Translations under genes and position numbers: made by a program
Notes under the pieces: generated by a model
The model's database searches: none
What the model was told of the DNA's origin: nothing
What the model saw: the letters and a program-made list of their open reading frames with translations, nothing else
Shown here: piece by piece, positions 25,509 to 34,100 of the stretch
Position numbering within the stretch: position 1 is the first letter of the stretch
Layout: the number at the start of each line of letters is the position of its first letter
Source of the DNA: Alphaproteobacteria bacterium
Lineage (GTDB): Bacteria > Pseudomonadota > Alphaproteobacteria > Rhizobiales > GCA-2746425
DNA length: 64,000 nt
Direction of reading: 5' to 3'
Assembly: GCA_024743215.1 (NCBI GenBank)
Contig: JANSWZ010000001.1
Coordinates: forward strand, 682,001 to 746,000

Positions 25509-26960
25509 ATGTCTGAAAACAAAATCATTCCCGTCATTCTTTCAGGTGGTGTTGGTACGCGCCTGTGGCCCATTTCGCGTGTAGATACCCCAAAACAATT
25601 TTGCCGATTGGCCAAGGAAGACAGTCTTTTCCAGACGACACTGAAGCGTGTTTCAGACCGTCGGCATTATGCCAGCCCGGTCATCGTTACCGGCGCACGT
25701 TACAAGACGACAGCTGAGCTGCAATCGATTGAAGCAGGTGTTTCCATTGATCGGTTCATTTGTGAGCCGTCCGGCCGCAATACAGCGCCAGCAATAGCAC
25801 TGGCCGCAGTCCTGATGGATCAGGGAGACGCCGACGATTTGTTGCTGGTTCTGCCATCTGACCACCGCATTGCAAATGGCGCTGCATTTCAGACATCAAT
25901 CGACCTGGCTGTACGGGTTTGTAAGGAGACAGATGATATTGTAACTCTGGGCGTACAGCCGACAGGTCCGGAAACTGGCTACGGCTATATCAAAGCTCAG
26001 TCAAAAGCATCAGAAAATGGATCAAAAGTATCCCGTTTTGTGGAAAAACCAACCGTAAGTGCTGCTGAAGCAATGCTGGCGGAAGGCGGTCACTATTGGA
26101 ACGCAGGTATTTTCCTGGGTCGTCGTGATCGTTTCATCCAGGAACTTCGGTCCTGTTCTCCTCTTTTGCTGAATGTCGTGATGCGTGCTGTTCGCAGAGG
26201 CGCTAAAGACACTGATAGTTTTGCACCGCATGCTGGCATCTATGAAGGCGCACCGAGTATTTCTTTCGATCATGCGGTGATGGAGTTTACCGACCGGGTG
26301 TCTGTTGTGCCTGTTGATGCAGGATGGAATGATCTGGGTTCCTTCGATGCAATGCATGACGTTGGTGAGGCAGATGGCGATGGCAATGTTCTCAATGGCG
26401 ACGTGATTAGCAGCAATTCAACTGGATGCCTGGCTGTTTCCACTGATAGAATGATTGCCTTGTCTGATGTTCAGGACATGGTCGTCATTGCCACGAAAGA
26501 TGCGATCCTTGTGACACCACGCGACAAGACACAATCGGTCAAAACGCTGGTTGCCGATCTCGAACAGCAGTCACGCAAAGAACTTGTTTCTCATCTGGGT
26601 GAAGACAGGCCATGGGGTCGATTTGACTCTCTGGACCGTGGCGAAGGCCATCAGGTCAAACGGATCATGGTCAAGCCTGCAGGTCAATTGTCGCTGCAGT
26701 ACCACTACCACCGCGCAGAGCATTGGATTGTTGTTGCTGGGCAGGCAACGGTAACTGTTGACGAAGATGTCCAGGTGCTTGGACCAGGTCAAAATGTCTA
26801 TATTCCACAAGGTGCGGTTCATCGTCTTGAAAACTTCACAGACGAACCTGTTGAACTCATCGAAGTACAGCTCGGCTCATATCTTGGTGAAGACGATATT
26901 GTCCGCCTTGAAGATGTTTATGGACGCGAGCCAGAACCCCAAATCAGCGAAGCCGCTTAA
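25509..26960 (+). CDS. algA: Mannose-6-phosphate isomerase/mannose-1-phosphate guanylyltransferase (AlgA type)
   Basis: Bifunctional cytoplasmic enzyme: fructose-6-P to mannose-6-P, and mannose-1-P plus GTP to GDP-mannose. 483 residues (Pseudomonas AlgA is about the same). The guanylyltransferase domain shows ILSGGVGTRLWPISR, FVEKP and WNAGIFLG. The C-terminal cupin isomerase domain shows LSLQYHYHRAEHWIVVAG with its metal-binding His residues and a later NVYIPQGAVHRLEN. ATG 25509 has GGAG seven bases upstream and is preferred over ATG 25497. It is co-transcribed with the phosphomannomutase, so this unit encodes all steps from fructose-6-P to GDP-mannose. Confidence 0.93.
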   Translation: MSENKIIPVILSGGVGTRLWPISRVDTPKQFCRLAKEDSLFQTTLKRVSDRRHYASPVIVTGARYKTTAELQSIEAGVSIDRFICEPSGRNTAPAIALAAVLMDQGDADDLLLVLPSDHRIANGAAFQTSIDLAVRVCKETDDIVTLGVQPTGPETGYGYIKAQSKASENGSKVSRFVEKPTVSAAEAMLAEGGHYWNAGIFLGRRDRFIQELRSCSPLLLNVVMRAVRRGAKDTDSFAPHAGIYEGAPSISFDHAVMEFTDRVSVVPVDAGWNDLGSFDAMHDVGEADGDGNVLNGDVISSNSTGCLAVSTDRMIALSDVQDMVVIATKDAILVTPRDKTQSVKTLVADLEQQSRKELVSHLGEDRPWGRFDSLDRGEGHQVKRIMVKPAGQLSLQYHYHRAEHWIVVAGQATVTVDEDVQVLGPGQNVYIPQGAVHRLENFTDEPVELIEVQLGSYLGEDDIVRLEDVYGREPEPQISEAA

Positions 26961-26985
26961 GAGCCCCCTCAAGGAGAACAAGACC

Positions 26986-27744
26986 ATGAAAACGATTTAT
27001 CTTTTTGACGTAGACGGAACACTCACACCAGCCCGCAAACAAATGGAAAGGGGTTTCAGAAACTTCTTCTCAAAATTCTGCAAAGAATTTCCGGTTTATT
27101 TCGTGACTGGCAGCGACCGTCCAAAGCTGGATGAACAATTGCCGATCGAGATTCGGAACGCCGCTGAAGGTATATTCACGTGTGCAGGTACGGAGTTTTG
27201 GCGCAAGTCTGAACTGGTGGATCAGCGGCACCACGAATTTGATAAGGAACTGATCTCGACGCTTGAGAGAATTATTGACCTCAGCCCGTATAAAGGGCGT
27301 TACGGCAAGCATTTCGAATTCCGGACAGGCATGGTGAATGTCAGCATTCCGGGACGTAACATTCCTCAAGAAGGACGTGAGGCTTATTACCACTGGGATC
27401 GTGCCTACGGTGAACGGCAGGCAATCATCAAATCGCTGGCGCGTTTCTTTCCCGAATACACAGTTGCTGCCGGTGGCCAGATTTCAGTTGATGTCTGTCC
27501 CAAAGGCTGGACAAAAGCGCAGGTTCTGACGCGTTTGAAAACATGGCATCCTGACTGCCGTTTTGTCTTCTTTGGTGACAAGATGGGCGCCGATGGAAAT
27601 GACCGCCCTCTGGCAGACGTCATCTGGGCAGATTCGTCTGATAATCAGGCGATCAGTGTGGAAGATCCTCAGCAAACGCAGACCATGCTGGAGAGCATCT
27701 ACCGTGCCGGTCATGCCGAGCAATTGCTGGAACTGTGCGCGTGA
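26986..27744 (+). CDS. Eukaryotic-type (HAD-superfamily) phosphomannomutase
   Basis: Interconverts mannose-6-P and mannose-1-P, the step between the two AlgA activities. 252 residues, the size of human PMM1/PMM2 (about 250-260). Motif I is LFDVDGTLTPAR, with the nucleophile and acid/base Asp pair. The cap region has GMVNVSIPGRN, like the VNVSPIGR signature of eukaryotic PMM, then GGQISVDVCPKGWTK and the HAD motif IV FFGDKMGADGND. These are PMM2-type signatures, not the alpha-phosphohexomutase fold of AlgC/ManB. AAGGAG lies ten bases before the ATG. It ends three bases from the convergent regulator gene. Confidence 0.88.
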   Translation: MKTIYLFDVDGTLTPARKQMERGFRNFFSKFCKEFPVYFVTGSDRPKLDEQLPIEIRNAAEGIFTCAGTEFWRKSELVDQRHHEFDKELISTLERIIDLSPYKGRYGKHFEFRTGMVNVSIPGRNIPQEGREAYYHWDRAYGERQAIIKSLARFFPEYTVAAGGQISVDVCPKGWTKAQVLTRLKTWHPDCRFVFFGDKMGADGNDRPLADVIWADSSDNQAISVEDPQQTQTMLESIYRAGHAEQLLELCA

Positions 27745-27747
27745 GGC

Positions 27748-29160
27748 CTAGACGTCTTCCCAGCCCTCACGTTTGCGGTAGATCGTGGACGGGCTTAGCT
27801 GCAAAAGCTTGGCGGCTTTCGGTATGCTGCCATCACATTCTGAAATGACGGCTTCGATGAGAAGCCGTTCATTTTCTGCAAAACTCTGTTCCAGATCCAA
27901 AGTGAGTGACAGATTCCCAATCGTATGCGCGACGCCGCCACGGGCTGTATCTCCGCTCGCAACAGCAGTTTTTGAGAACAACAAGGGGTCGACCTGATTG
28001 AGATTCAACATCTCCGCTGTTATCTGCTCACCTGTGTTCAAAACCACGGCGCTTCGCACAACATTCTGCAATTCCCGGATATTGCCTGGCCATGAATGCC
28101 GCATCAACACATCCTCGGCCTCAGCCGAGAAGCCTTTGAAATCCTTGCCTTCATCGGATCCAAATGATGACAGGAATGATTGCGCGATTTCAACGATATC
28201 TGCATTCCTGTCACGCAAGGGTGGCAGCTGGACCGGTATTACATGCAGCCGATAGAACAAATCCTCCCGAAACCTTCCTTCTGCAACCTCAACGGTCGGA
28301 TTTTTGTTTGTGGCACACAGAATACGGGCATCGACTGACAGCACACGGTCGCTGCCAACAGGTTGTACGGCGCCTGTCTGCAAAAACCGTAACAATTTTG
28401 ATTGCAATGAAATATCCATCTCGCAAATCTCATCGAGAAACAGAGTTCCGCCATCGGCGCTGCGCGCGGCCCCAATACGATCATTGGTGGCGCCACTGAA
28501 AGCTCCTTTTACGTGGCCAAACAATTCGGATTCCAGCAGATCTTTTGGGATTGCAGCGCAATTCAATGCGACGAAGGGCTTCTTTTTACGGGGACCGGTG
28601 CTGTGGATGGTTGTCGCACACACTTCTTTTCCGGTGCCACTTTCGCCAGTGATAAATATCGGGATGGCTGAAGCTGCCACCGCTTCAATGGTTTTATAAA
28701 CGCTCAACATGGCGGGCGATTTGCCTATAAACCCATGTTCTCGAATATTGGCCGTCTTTTCCTGCACATCAGCTACGACTGTTTTCAGTATATGCCGCTC
28801 AAAGGCGTTTCGTGTTGTCGTTATCAAACGCGCTTCCGAAACCGGCTTTACAACGAAATCATAAGCGCCGCCTCGCATGACATCGACGGCCGTGTTGATC
28901 GACGCATTGGATGTGATCACCACAACAGTCGTTGGAATGGCTTCTTCACGGATGATTTTGAGCAAATCCTGACCGGACATATCCGGCAGTTGAAGGTCAA
29001 GCAAGGTGACCCGATAAGTACCCGATCTCAGCTTGGCCAAGGCATCACTGCCCGTAATCGCCTTATCCGCCAGTATTCCTTCCTTTTTCAGCCATTTCTC
29101 ATAAACGAGCAACAAGGAGGCCGTGTCTTCGATAATCAGAACATCTGGTGTTGACGGCAT
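27748..29160 (-). CDS. LuxO-like sigma54-dependent response regulator
   Basis: 470-residue NtrC-class activator. Receiver domain 1-120 opens with VLIIEDTASLLLVYEKWL, close to the VEDTAS opening I remember for Vibrio LuxO, and its phospho-acceptor is Asp55 (LLDLQLPDMSG). The AAA+ domain has Walker A GESGTGKE (172-179), Walker B GGTLFLDEI and the sigma54 contact loop, which reads GAFSGA (219-224) instead of GAFTGA. The C-terminal Fis-type helix-turn-helix is CDGSIPKAAKLLQLSPSTIYRK in key residues SIPKAAxLLxLSPSTIYRK. It lies downstream of a hybrid kinase and converges on the polysaccharide genes, whose promoters are of sigma54 type. Confidence 0.88.
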   Translation of the reverse strand: MPSTPDVLIIEDTASLLLVYEKWLKKEGILADKAITGSDALAKLRSGTYRVTLLDLQLPDMSGQDLLKIIREEAIPTTVVVITSNASINTAVDVMRGGAYDFVVKPVSEARLITTTRNAFERHILKTVVADVQEKTANIREHGFIGKSPAMLSVYKTIEAVAASAIPIFITGESGTGKEVCATTIHSTGPRKKKPFVALNCAAIPKDLLESELFGHVKGAFSGATNDRIGAARSADGGTLFLDEICEMDISLQSKLLRFLQTGAVQPVGSDRVLSVDARILCATNKNPTVEVAEGRFREDLFYRLHVIPVQLPPLRDRNADIVEIAQSFLSSFGSDEGKDFKGFSAEAEDVLMRHSWPGNIRELQNVVRSAVVLNTGEQITAEMLNLNQVDPLLFSKTAVASGDTARGGVAHTIGNLSLTLDLEQSFAENERLLIEAVISECDGSIPKAAKLLQLSPSTIYRKREGWEDV

Positions 29161-29190
29161 AGACGGCCCCTCATTTTTATTATTCGCAAA

Positions 29191-32100
29191 TTAGTCGGTG
29201 ATCTCGTCTCGTCTCCGCTGGGCAGCTTCAATGACCGCACCACACAACTCGATCATTTTCTGTCCGCCACTGTAGGCAGCTTTGTGGTCGCCGTCACGTG
29301 CCAGATTATTGACCGATCCCGCCAGATCAGACAGGGGCATAGCACCTAATGTCCCCGCAACACTTTTCAGTACATGGCTGGATTTCTCGATTTCAGAGAT
29401 GTTTTTTTCCTGCAGCGCCAGAACTGCAATGGTTTGTTGTGCTCTCAAATCCTTTATGAACTGCTCCAACATCAATTTCTTAAAATCTGGATCCGAGTCA
29501 TCCATCAATGCCCGATAGATGGATTCGTCAAACACGGGTTCCTGATTTTGTTTGTTTTTCTCGTCCCGTTTTTGAACTTGTGCCGCAATCTCATGCAATT
29601 TCGCAGACAGTCGGGTTCTCACGATTGGCTTGGTTATGACATCGTCCATGCCGGCCGCGAGAAAGCGCATTCTGTCTTCCTTCAGTGCATAGGCCGTCAA
29701 ACCGACAATCGGCAGATCGGACTTCCTGCCTTGCATGGCTCTTATCGCCTTTGTGGCCCCAATGCCATCCAGTACCGGCATTGAGACATCCATGAGGATG
29801 ACATCATAAATCCCCTTACGGACAGCCTGCAGGGCTTCGTTACCATCGCCGGCCACATCAACCTGTCCACCCTGGGATTCGATCATTTGAGTCACAACCA
29901 TCTGATTGGTGGCGTTGTCTTCAGCCAGCAGAACACGTAATTTTACGGGGAAAGGTTCAAACGTCACTGCTGTGTCTTCGGAGCTCAAAAGTGTTTCGTC
30001 TTCCACTTCCATATCCACATTAAACCAGAATGTGCTGCCTTCCCCTCGCCTGCTTTCAAACCCGATTTCCCCATCCATGGCTTCCACAATAGACTTGCTG
30101 ATAGCAAGCCCAAGTCCTGTCCCGCCAATTTCGGTCTGGGAGGTGCCGTCGATTGTGGTGAACTCCGAGAACAACATGTGCTGCTTGTCATCCGGCACAC
30201 CCATGCCTGTATCAATAACCCGAAAGTTCAGCCGTGCGGTTCCATCCTTTACCGGTTCGGCATCTACATGGATCTTGACAAACCCCTGCTCAGTGAATTT
30301 CACAGCGTTTGAAGTGAGGTTAAGCAAGACCTGGCGCAGACGCCCCTGGTCCCCCTTCGATGCGGCGGGCACAGTGTTGGAAACTTCTGTCTCCAGTGCC
30401 ACTTCCTTGCCGGCAGCCAATGGATAGATAATTTCTCCCACTGCCTTCACTGTTTCGGCAACAGAAAACACCTCTTGCTCCATGATCATCTGGCCCGCTT
30501 CGAGTTTGGAGTAATCGAGGATATCATTGATGATTGCGAGGAGCGATTTGCCTGAGTCTCGTGCCGTCTTGATCATGGATTTTTGTTGGCTGCTCATCTC
30601 TCCGTCAGACAGCAGATTGAGCATTCCAAGCACACCATTCAGCGGTGTTCTGATCTCATGGCTCATCATTGCCAGGAATTTCGCCTTGGCCTGACTGCCT
30701 TCTTCGGCATGTTCCTTGGCCTCCACAAGAACCCGTTCATTTGCACGTTCTTCTGTGATGTCGCGCATATAGCCAAGGAAAATGGATCCATCGGCTCCGG
30801 TGGCTTCCTGAATGGCAAGTTCAACAAGAATTTCCTGGCCATCTGCACGTACAGCCTCAATTTCGATTTTATTGCCAATCACGGGCCCGTGGCCTGTATC
30901 CAGATAGATGTCTATGCCATTGCGGTGGGCATCGCGGTATTTATCAGGAACGATCAATTTGGCCATCTCTTTGCCAATTGTATCTTCCCGTTTGTAGCCA
31001 AACATGGTTTCGGCTGCCGGATTGAATTCGATAACGTTGCCTTTGTGATCGATGATTATGATGGCGTTCAAAGCCGCATCAAAGGTGCGTTTCAACAATT
31101 CTTCAGACCGTTGCGACTCTTCCTGCCGCTGTTTCAGCTCAGTGATGTCAACCCTGAATCCCACAGTATAGCCACGGTCAGTCCGGCGCTCGATAACCCG
31201 CAACCATCGCCCATTGTCTAGATGCTGCTCCATGATCTCGCCAGGATTGCGATGTTGACGCAAACGTTCCTCAATCCACTTGTCCCGATCTTCCTCAGCA
31301 TTCTGGTATTGTCCACGCTCCGCGCCCTTGCGGATGATTTCCTCAAATGTAGCGCCTGGCACCATAAATTCAGAGCTTGTTGCATACAGATCGCGATAGC
31401 GGGAATTGCAGACGACCAGACGGTCTTCATCGTCATAGAACACAAACCCATCAGGCAGCGCCTCGATCGCCTCCAGCAGCCGCGTCTCTACCTCGCGCAC
31501 CTGCTGTTCGCTTTCTTTTCGTGTTGTCACGTCACGCATGATGCCAGCATACATACGCCGCCCAGCCAACTTGAATTCATTCATCACCAGCTCAATCGGG
31601 AATGTGCTTTTATCAGCCCGAACGCCCTGAACCTCCATCATTTGAGCAATTGTCTCGCTGTCACCAGAGGACTCAAACTCCAGCAAACGGCTGGCTTGCC
31701 GCTCAGCGTCTGCATCGCTCATCAGCATCTTGAAAGGACGGCCGATGAGTTCGTCTTGTGACAGGCCAAACAGGTTTTCCAGGCTGGAATTTACCGTTTC
31801 AATGACACCATCTTCATCAAAGGTAACAATGCCATCAATTGTCGTGTCCAGAACGGCCCTGATGCGGGCCTCGCTGTCTTCCGCGCGTGACAATGATTCC
31901 TCAATTTCAGACAGATCGCGGCGACTGCGGTAAATCATTCGTCCCAGCAGCAACACTGCGATTGCGAATGCGCCAACCATGAATGCAACAATCTGCAACA
32001 ACCCAGAAGGCCCAAACAGCGAAACTTCCTGTAGCGGGACGGTCACAACCTGAATGCCGCGCACATCGCCTATCTGCCAGTCAGCCTTTGGAGATTGGGG

Positions 32101-32646
32101 ATCATTGTTGTGGCAGGCAACGCAAGTCTCGGCCATGATCACAGCCCGTGCAAATGCCAAGGTATCACTGCCATCGTCGTCAATGACCCGCGAGACATCT
32201 TCCTTCCGGCCATCTGCAAACTGTTGGAGAGCATCTTTCTCGAAATCGGTCAGAGCGCGATCAGTGCGCCATGGAAACGGATATTCACTTACCATTCGAA
32301 ACGCTGATCCCTCGCTGAGGGTCGAAAGCTCTTCCGCTAATTCGATAGAAAGTGTTGCCGGCAATGGAATTGCGTGATCTGTGGAGCGGTAATCATGCGA
32401 GACTATAGTTTCCGCCGTGGGATCCAACCTGCCAACCACCTCGCTGGAATAGGTGTTCCGAAATACAGTCAGTGCCTGAGTCATATCCCTTGCGTGCTGG
32501 AGCGCAAAAACCTGATTGAGGTTGCTTGCATGCCAGACAATGAGCAAGACTATGCTTGCACCGGCTAACATGGAAAAGCCCACGAGCACCCAGAATGTCC
32601 AACCAAAGCCGATACGTTTTTCCAAAGGGGTCATGTATTCGTCCAT
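29191..32646 (-). CDS. Hybrid sensor histidine kinase with periplasmic CxxCH sensor, PAS repeats, receiver and HPt
   Basis: 1151 residues. TM1 about 15-38; a periplasmic region to about 215 resembling the Tll0287/DUF3365 family, with a c-type heme motif CVACH at residues 175-179 followed by KADWQIGDVRGIQVV; TM2 about 217-240. Then come three PAS domains (about 255-640), HisKA with MSHEIRTPLNGVLGML, an HATPase domain (NAVKFT, DTGMGVP, GTGLGLAIS), a receiver (about 925-1045, LMDVSMPVLDG) and a C-terminal HPt with SSHVLKSVAGTLGA. All parts of a four-step phosphorelay are in one chain, and the LuxO-like regulator encoded 30 bases downstream is the obvious output. The heme suggests sensing of redox state or a diatomic gas. 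Start codon uncertain between 32646 and 32634. Confidence 0.9.
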   Translation of the reverse strand: MDEYMTPLEKRIGFGWTFWVLVGFSMLAGASIVLLIVWHASNLNQVFALQHARDMTQALTVFRNTYSSEVVGRLDPTAETIVSHDYRSTDHAIPLPATLSIELAEELSTLSEGSAFRMVSEYPFPWRTDRALTDFEKDALQQFADGRKEDVSRVIDDDGSDTLAFARAVIMAETCVACHNNDPQSPKADWQIGDVRGIQVVTVPLQEVSLFGPSGLLQIVAFMVGAFAIAVLLLGRMIYRSRRDLSEIEESLSRAEDSEARIRAVLDTTIDGIVTFDEDGVIETVNSSLENLFGLSQDELIGRPFKMLMSDADAERQASRLLEFESSGDSETIAQMMEVQGVRADKSTFPIELVMNEFKLAGRRMYAGIMRDVTTRKESEQQVREVETRLLEAIEALPDGFVFYDDEDRLVVCNSRYRDLYATSSEFMVPGATFEEIIRKGAERGQYQNAEEDRDKWIEERLRQHRNPGEIMEQHLDNGRWLRVIERRTDRGYTVGFRVDITELKQRQEESQRSEELLKRTFDAALNAIIIIDHKGNVIEFNPAAETMFGYKREDTIGKEMAKLIVPDKYRDAHRNGIDIYLDTGHGPVIGNKIEIEAVRADGQEILVELAIQEATGADGSIFLGYMRDITEERANERVLVEAKEHAEEGSQAKAKFLAMMSHEIRTPLNGVLGMLNLLSDGEMSSQQKSMIKTARDSGKSLLAIINDILDYSKLEAGQMIMEQEVFSVAETVKAVGEIIYPLAAGKEVALETEVSNTVPAASKGDQGRLRQVLLNLTSNAVKFTEQGFVKIHVDAEPVKDGTARLNFRVIDTGMGVPDDKQHMLFSEFTTIDGTSQTEIGGTGLGLAISKSIVEAMDGEIGFESRRGEGSTFWFNVDMEVEDETLLSSEDTAVTFEPFPVKLRVLLAEDNATNQMVVTQMIESQGGQVDVAGDGNEALQAVRKGIYDVILMDVSMPVLDGIGATKAIRAMQGRKSDLPIVGLTAYALKEDRMRFLAAGMDDVITKPIVRTRLSAKLHEIAAQVQKRDEKNKQNQEPVFDESIYRALMDDSDPDFKKLMLEQFIKDLRAQQTIAVLALQEKNISEIEKSSHVLKSVAGTLGAMPLSDLAGSVNNLARDGDHKAAYSGGQKMIELCGAVIEAAQRRRDEITD

Positions 32647-32765
32647 TCATAGGGTGCAGACGCTTGGTCTAACCATTGATCATCGTATTCTTTAGCCACA
32701 GCCACGCTATTCTGGATTCTGACGCGAAAGCAAATTGCATCTCCACTTCGACGAGGCATCATCAT

Positions 32766-34097
32766 CTATTGCTCCCGCATGGCGTGGCTGAGTTGATTGG
32801 TAAGCGGCTGCATCAGATAAGCCATCACCGAGCGCTCACCAGTTTTTGCAAATACTTCAACCGGCATGCCAGGAACCAGACTGACATCCCCCAGTTTACT
32901 GATCTCGTCTGGCGAAATCGTTACTATTGCACGATAGAATGACCGGTTATTGGCTGGGTCAACCACAACATTTGGCGAGATGATATCCACAACACCCTGC
33001 AATTCCGGCGTCGTGCGCAGATTCAGCGCTGTCAGGCGTATTGTTGTTACTTGTCCCACATAAAGTTCATCGACTGACTGCGGATCAAAAGTCACCTCAA
33101 TTTCAAGGTTATTATCATCGGGTATAATCTGCAGAACCGTTGCGCCGGGCTGCAGAACCCCTCCTATCGTGTGTGCAGCCAGTTCATGGACAATTCCGTC
33201 GACCGGTGACGTGATGATGGTTCGTCCCAACAGAGTTGTCGTTACCACCAATTGCTGTGTCAGGTTCTGAATATCCAGATCGGCTTTGGCCAGGGCTGTA
33301 GAGATGTCACTGCGGAACTCGTCCGTTTCCTGCAACATTTGAATCTGCACCTCCTCAATTGCGCTCTCTGTACGTGCGCGGCCAGCGATGACTTCACCAA
33401 TGCGTCCGCCAATATCAGCCATTCTTTGCTTCAACTGCCGCAATTGGGTTTCTGTGCCGTGTCCCTTGGCCATCAGTTGCTGCATTGCGACCAATTCCTC
33501 ATTGGCAAGACCGGCCTGCTGTTCAAGTGAGCGCATTTGAGCATTGAGGCCCTGAATTTGGTTTTGCAATTGGGTGATTTTGCTTGCCAGCCGTGTTTGT
33601 TGACTGTTGTTGAATTTTCTACGGGTATTGAAAATACGTTGTTGGGCCGCTTCGATCGACTTGGTCTGACGGATACCCAAACTGTCCAACACCGAACGAT
33701 CCCACTCAATCAACGGCAATTCGGTAAGTTCAGCTAACAATCGACTGCGGGTTGCCACAGCTTCCTGAAGCCTTGTTTCATAGATGTTCAGATTGGCCGC
33801 CATCATCGTGTCATCCAGACGGAGCAACTCGGTGCCCTTTGTGACCCGTTGACCGTCTTCCACACTAATTGTCGTGATTACGCCCCCATCGGCGTGCTGA
33901 ACCAACTTGGCCTTTCCTTTAACAGTCACTGTTCCGTTGGCAATCACTGCTCCGCTGATCGATGCCAATGTAAGCCATGCGCCGCAAACAACGAAGAGAG
34001 CAGCGAAGCAGATCCACCCGACCAATAATGGCCCGGACAATCCGGTTTTGGGGTGCGCGGATGTTTCAAGCTGTTGTGTTTTTCCTAAATCAGACAT
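32766..34097 (-). CDS. Type I secretion membrane-fusion protein (HlyD/PrtE family)
   Basis: 443 residues: a short cytosolic tail, one transmembrane helix (about 22-45), a lipoyl half with GTVTVKGKAKLVQHADGGVI, a long coiled-coil hairpin (about 100-285), the second lipoyl half ITSPVDGIVHELAAHTIGGV, and the C-terminal block VPGMPVEVFAKTGERS typical of HlyD family members in protease/RTX exporters. It links the inner-membrane ABC exporter to a TolC-type channel, not encoded here. Start lies three bases from the end of the exporter gene, so the pair is co-expressed. Confidence 0.9.
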   Translation of the reverse strand: MSDLGKTQQLETSAHPKTGLSGPLLVGWICFAALFVVCGAWLTLASISGAVIANGTVTVKGKAKLVQHADGGVITTISVEDGQRVTKGTELLRLDDTMMAANLNIYETRLQEAVATRSRLLAELTELPLIEWDRSVLDSLGIRQTKSIEAAQQRIFNTRRKFNNSQQTRLASKITQLQNQIQGLNAQMRSLEQQAGLANEELVAMQQLMAKGHGTETQLRQLKQRMADIGGRIGEVIAGRARTESAIEEVQIQMLQETDEFRSDISTALAKADLDIQNLTQQLVVTTTLLGRTIITSPVDGIVHELAAHTIGGVLQPGATVLQIIPDDNNLEIEVTFDPQSVDELYVGQVTTIRLTALNLRTTPELQGVVDIISPNVVVDPANNRSFYRAIVTISPDEISKLGDVSLVPGMPVEVFAKTGERSVMAYLMQPLTNQLSHAMREQ

Positions 34098-34100
34098 GTT

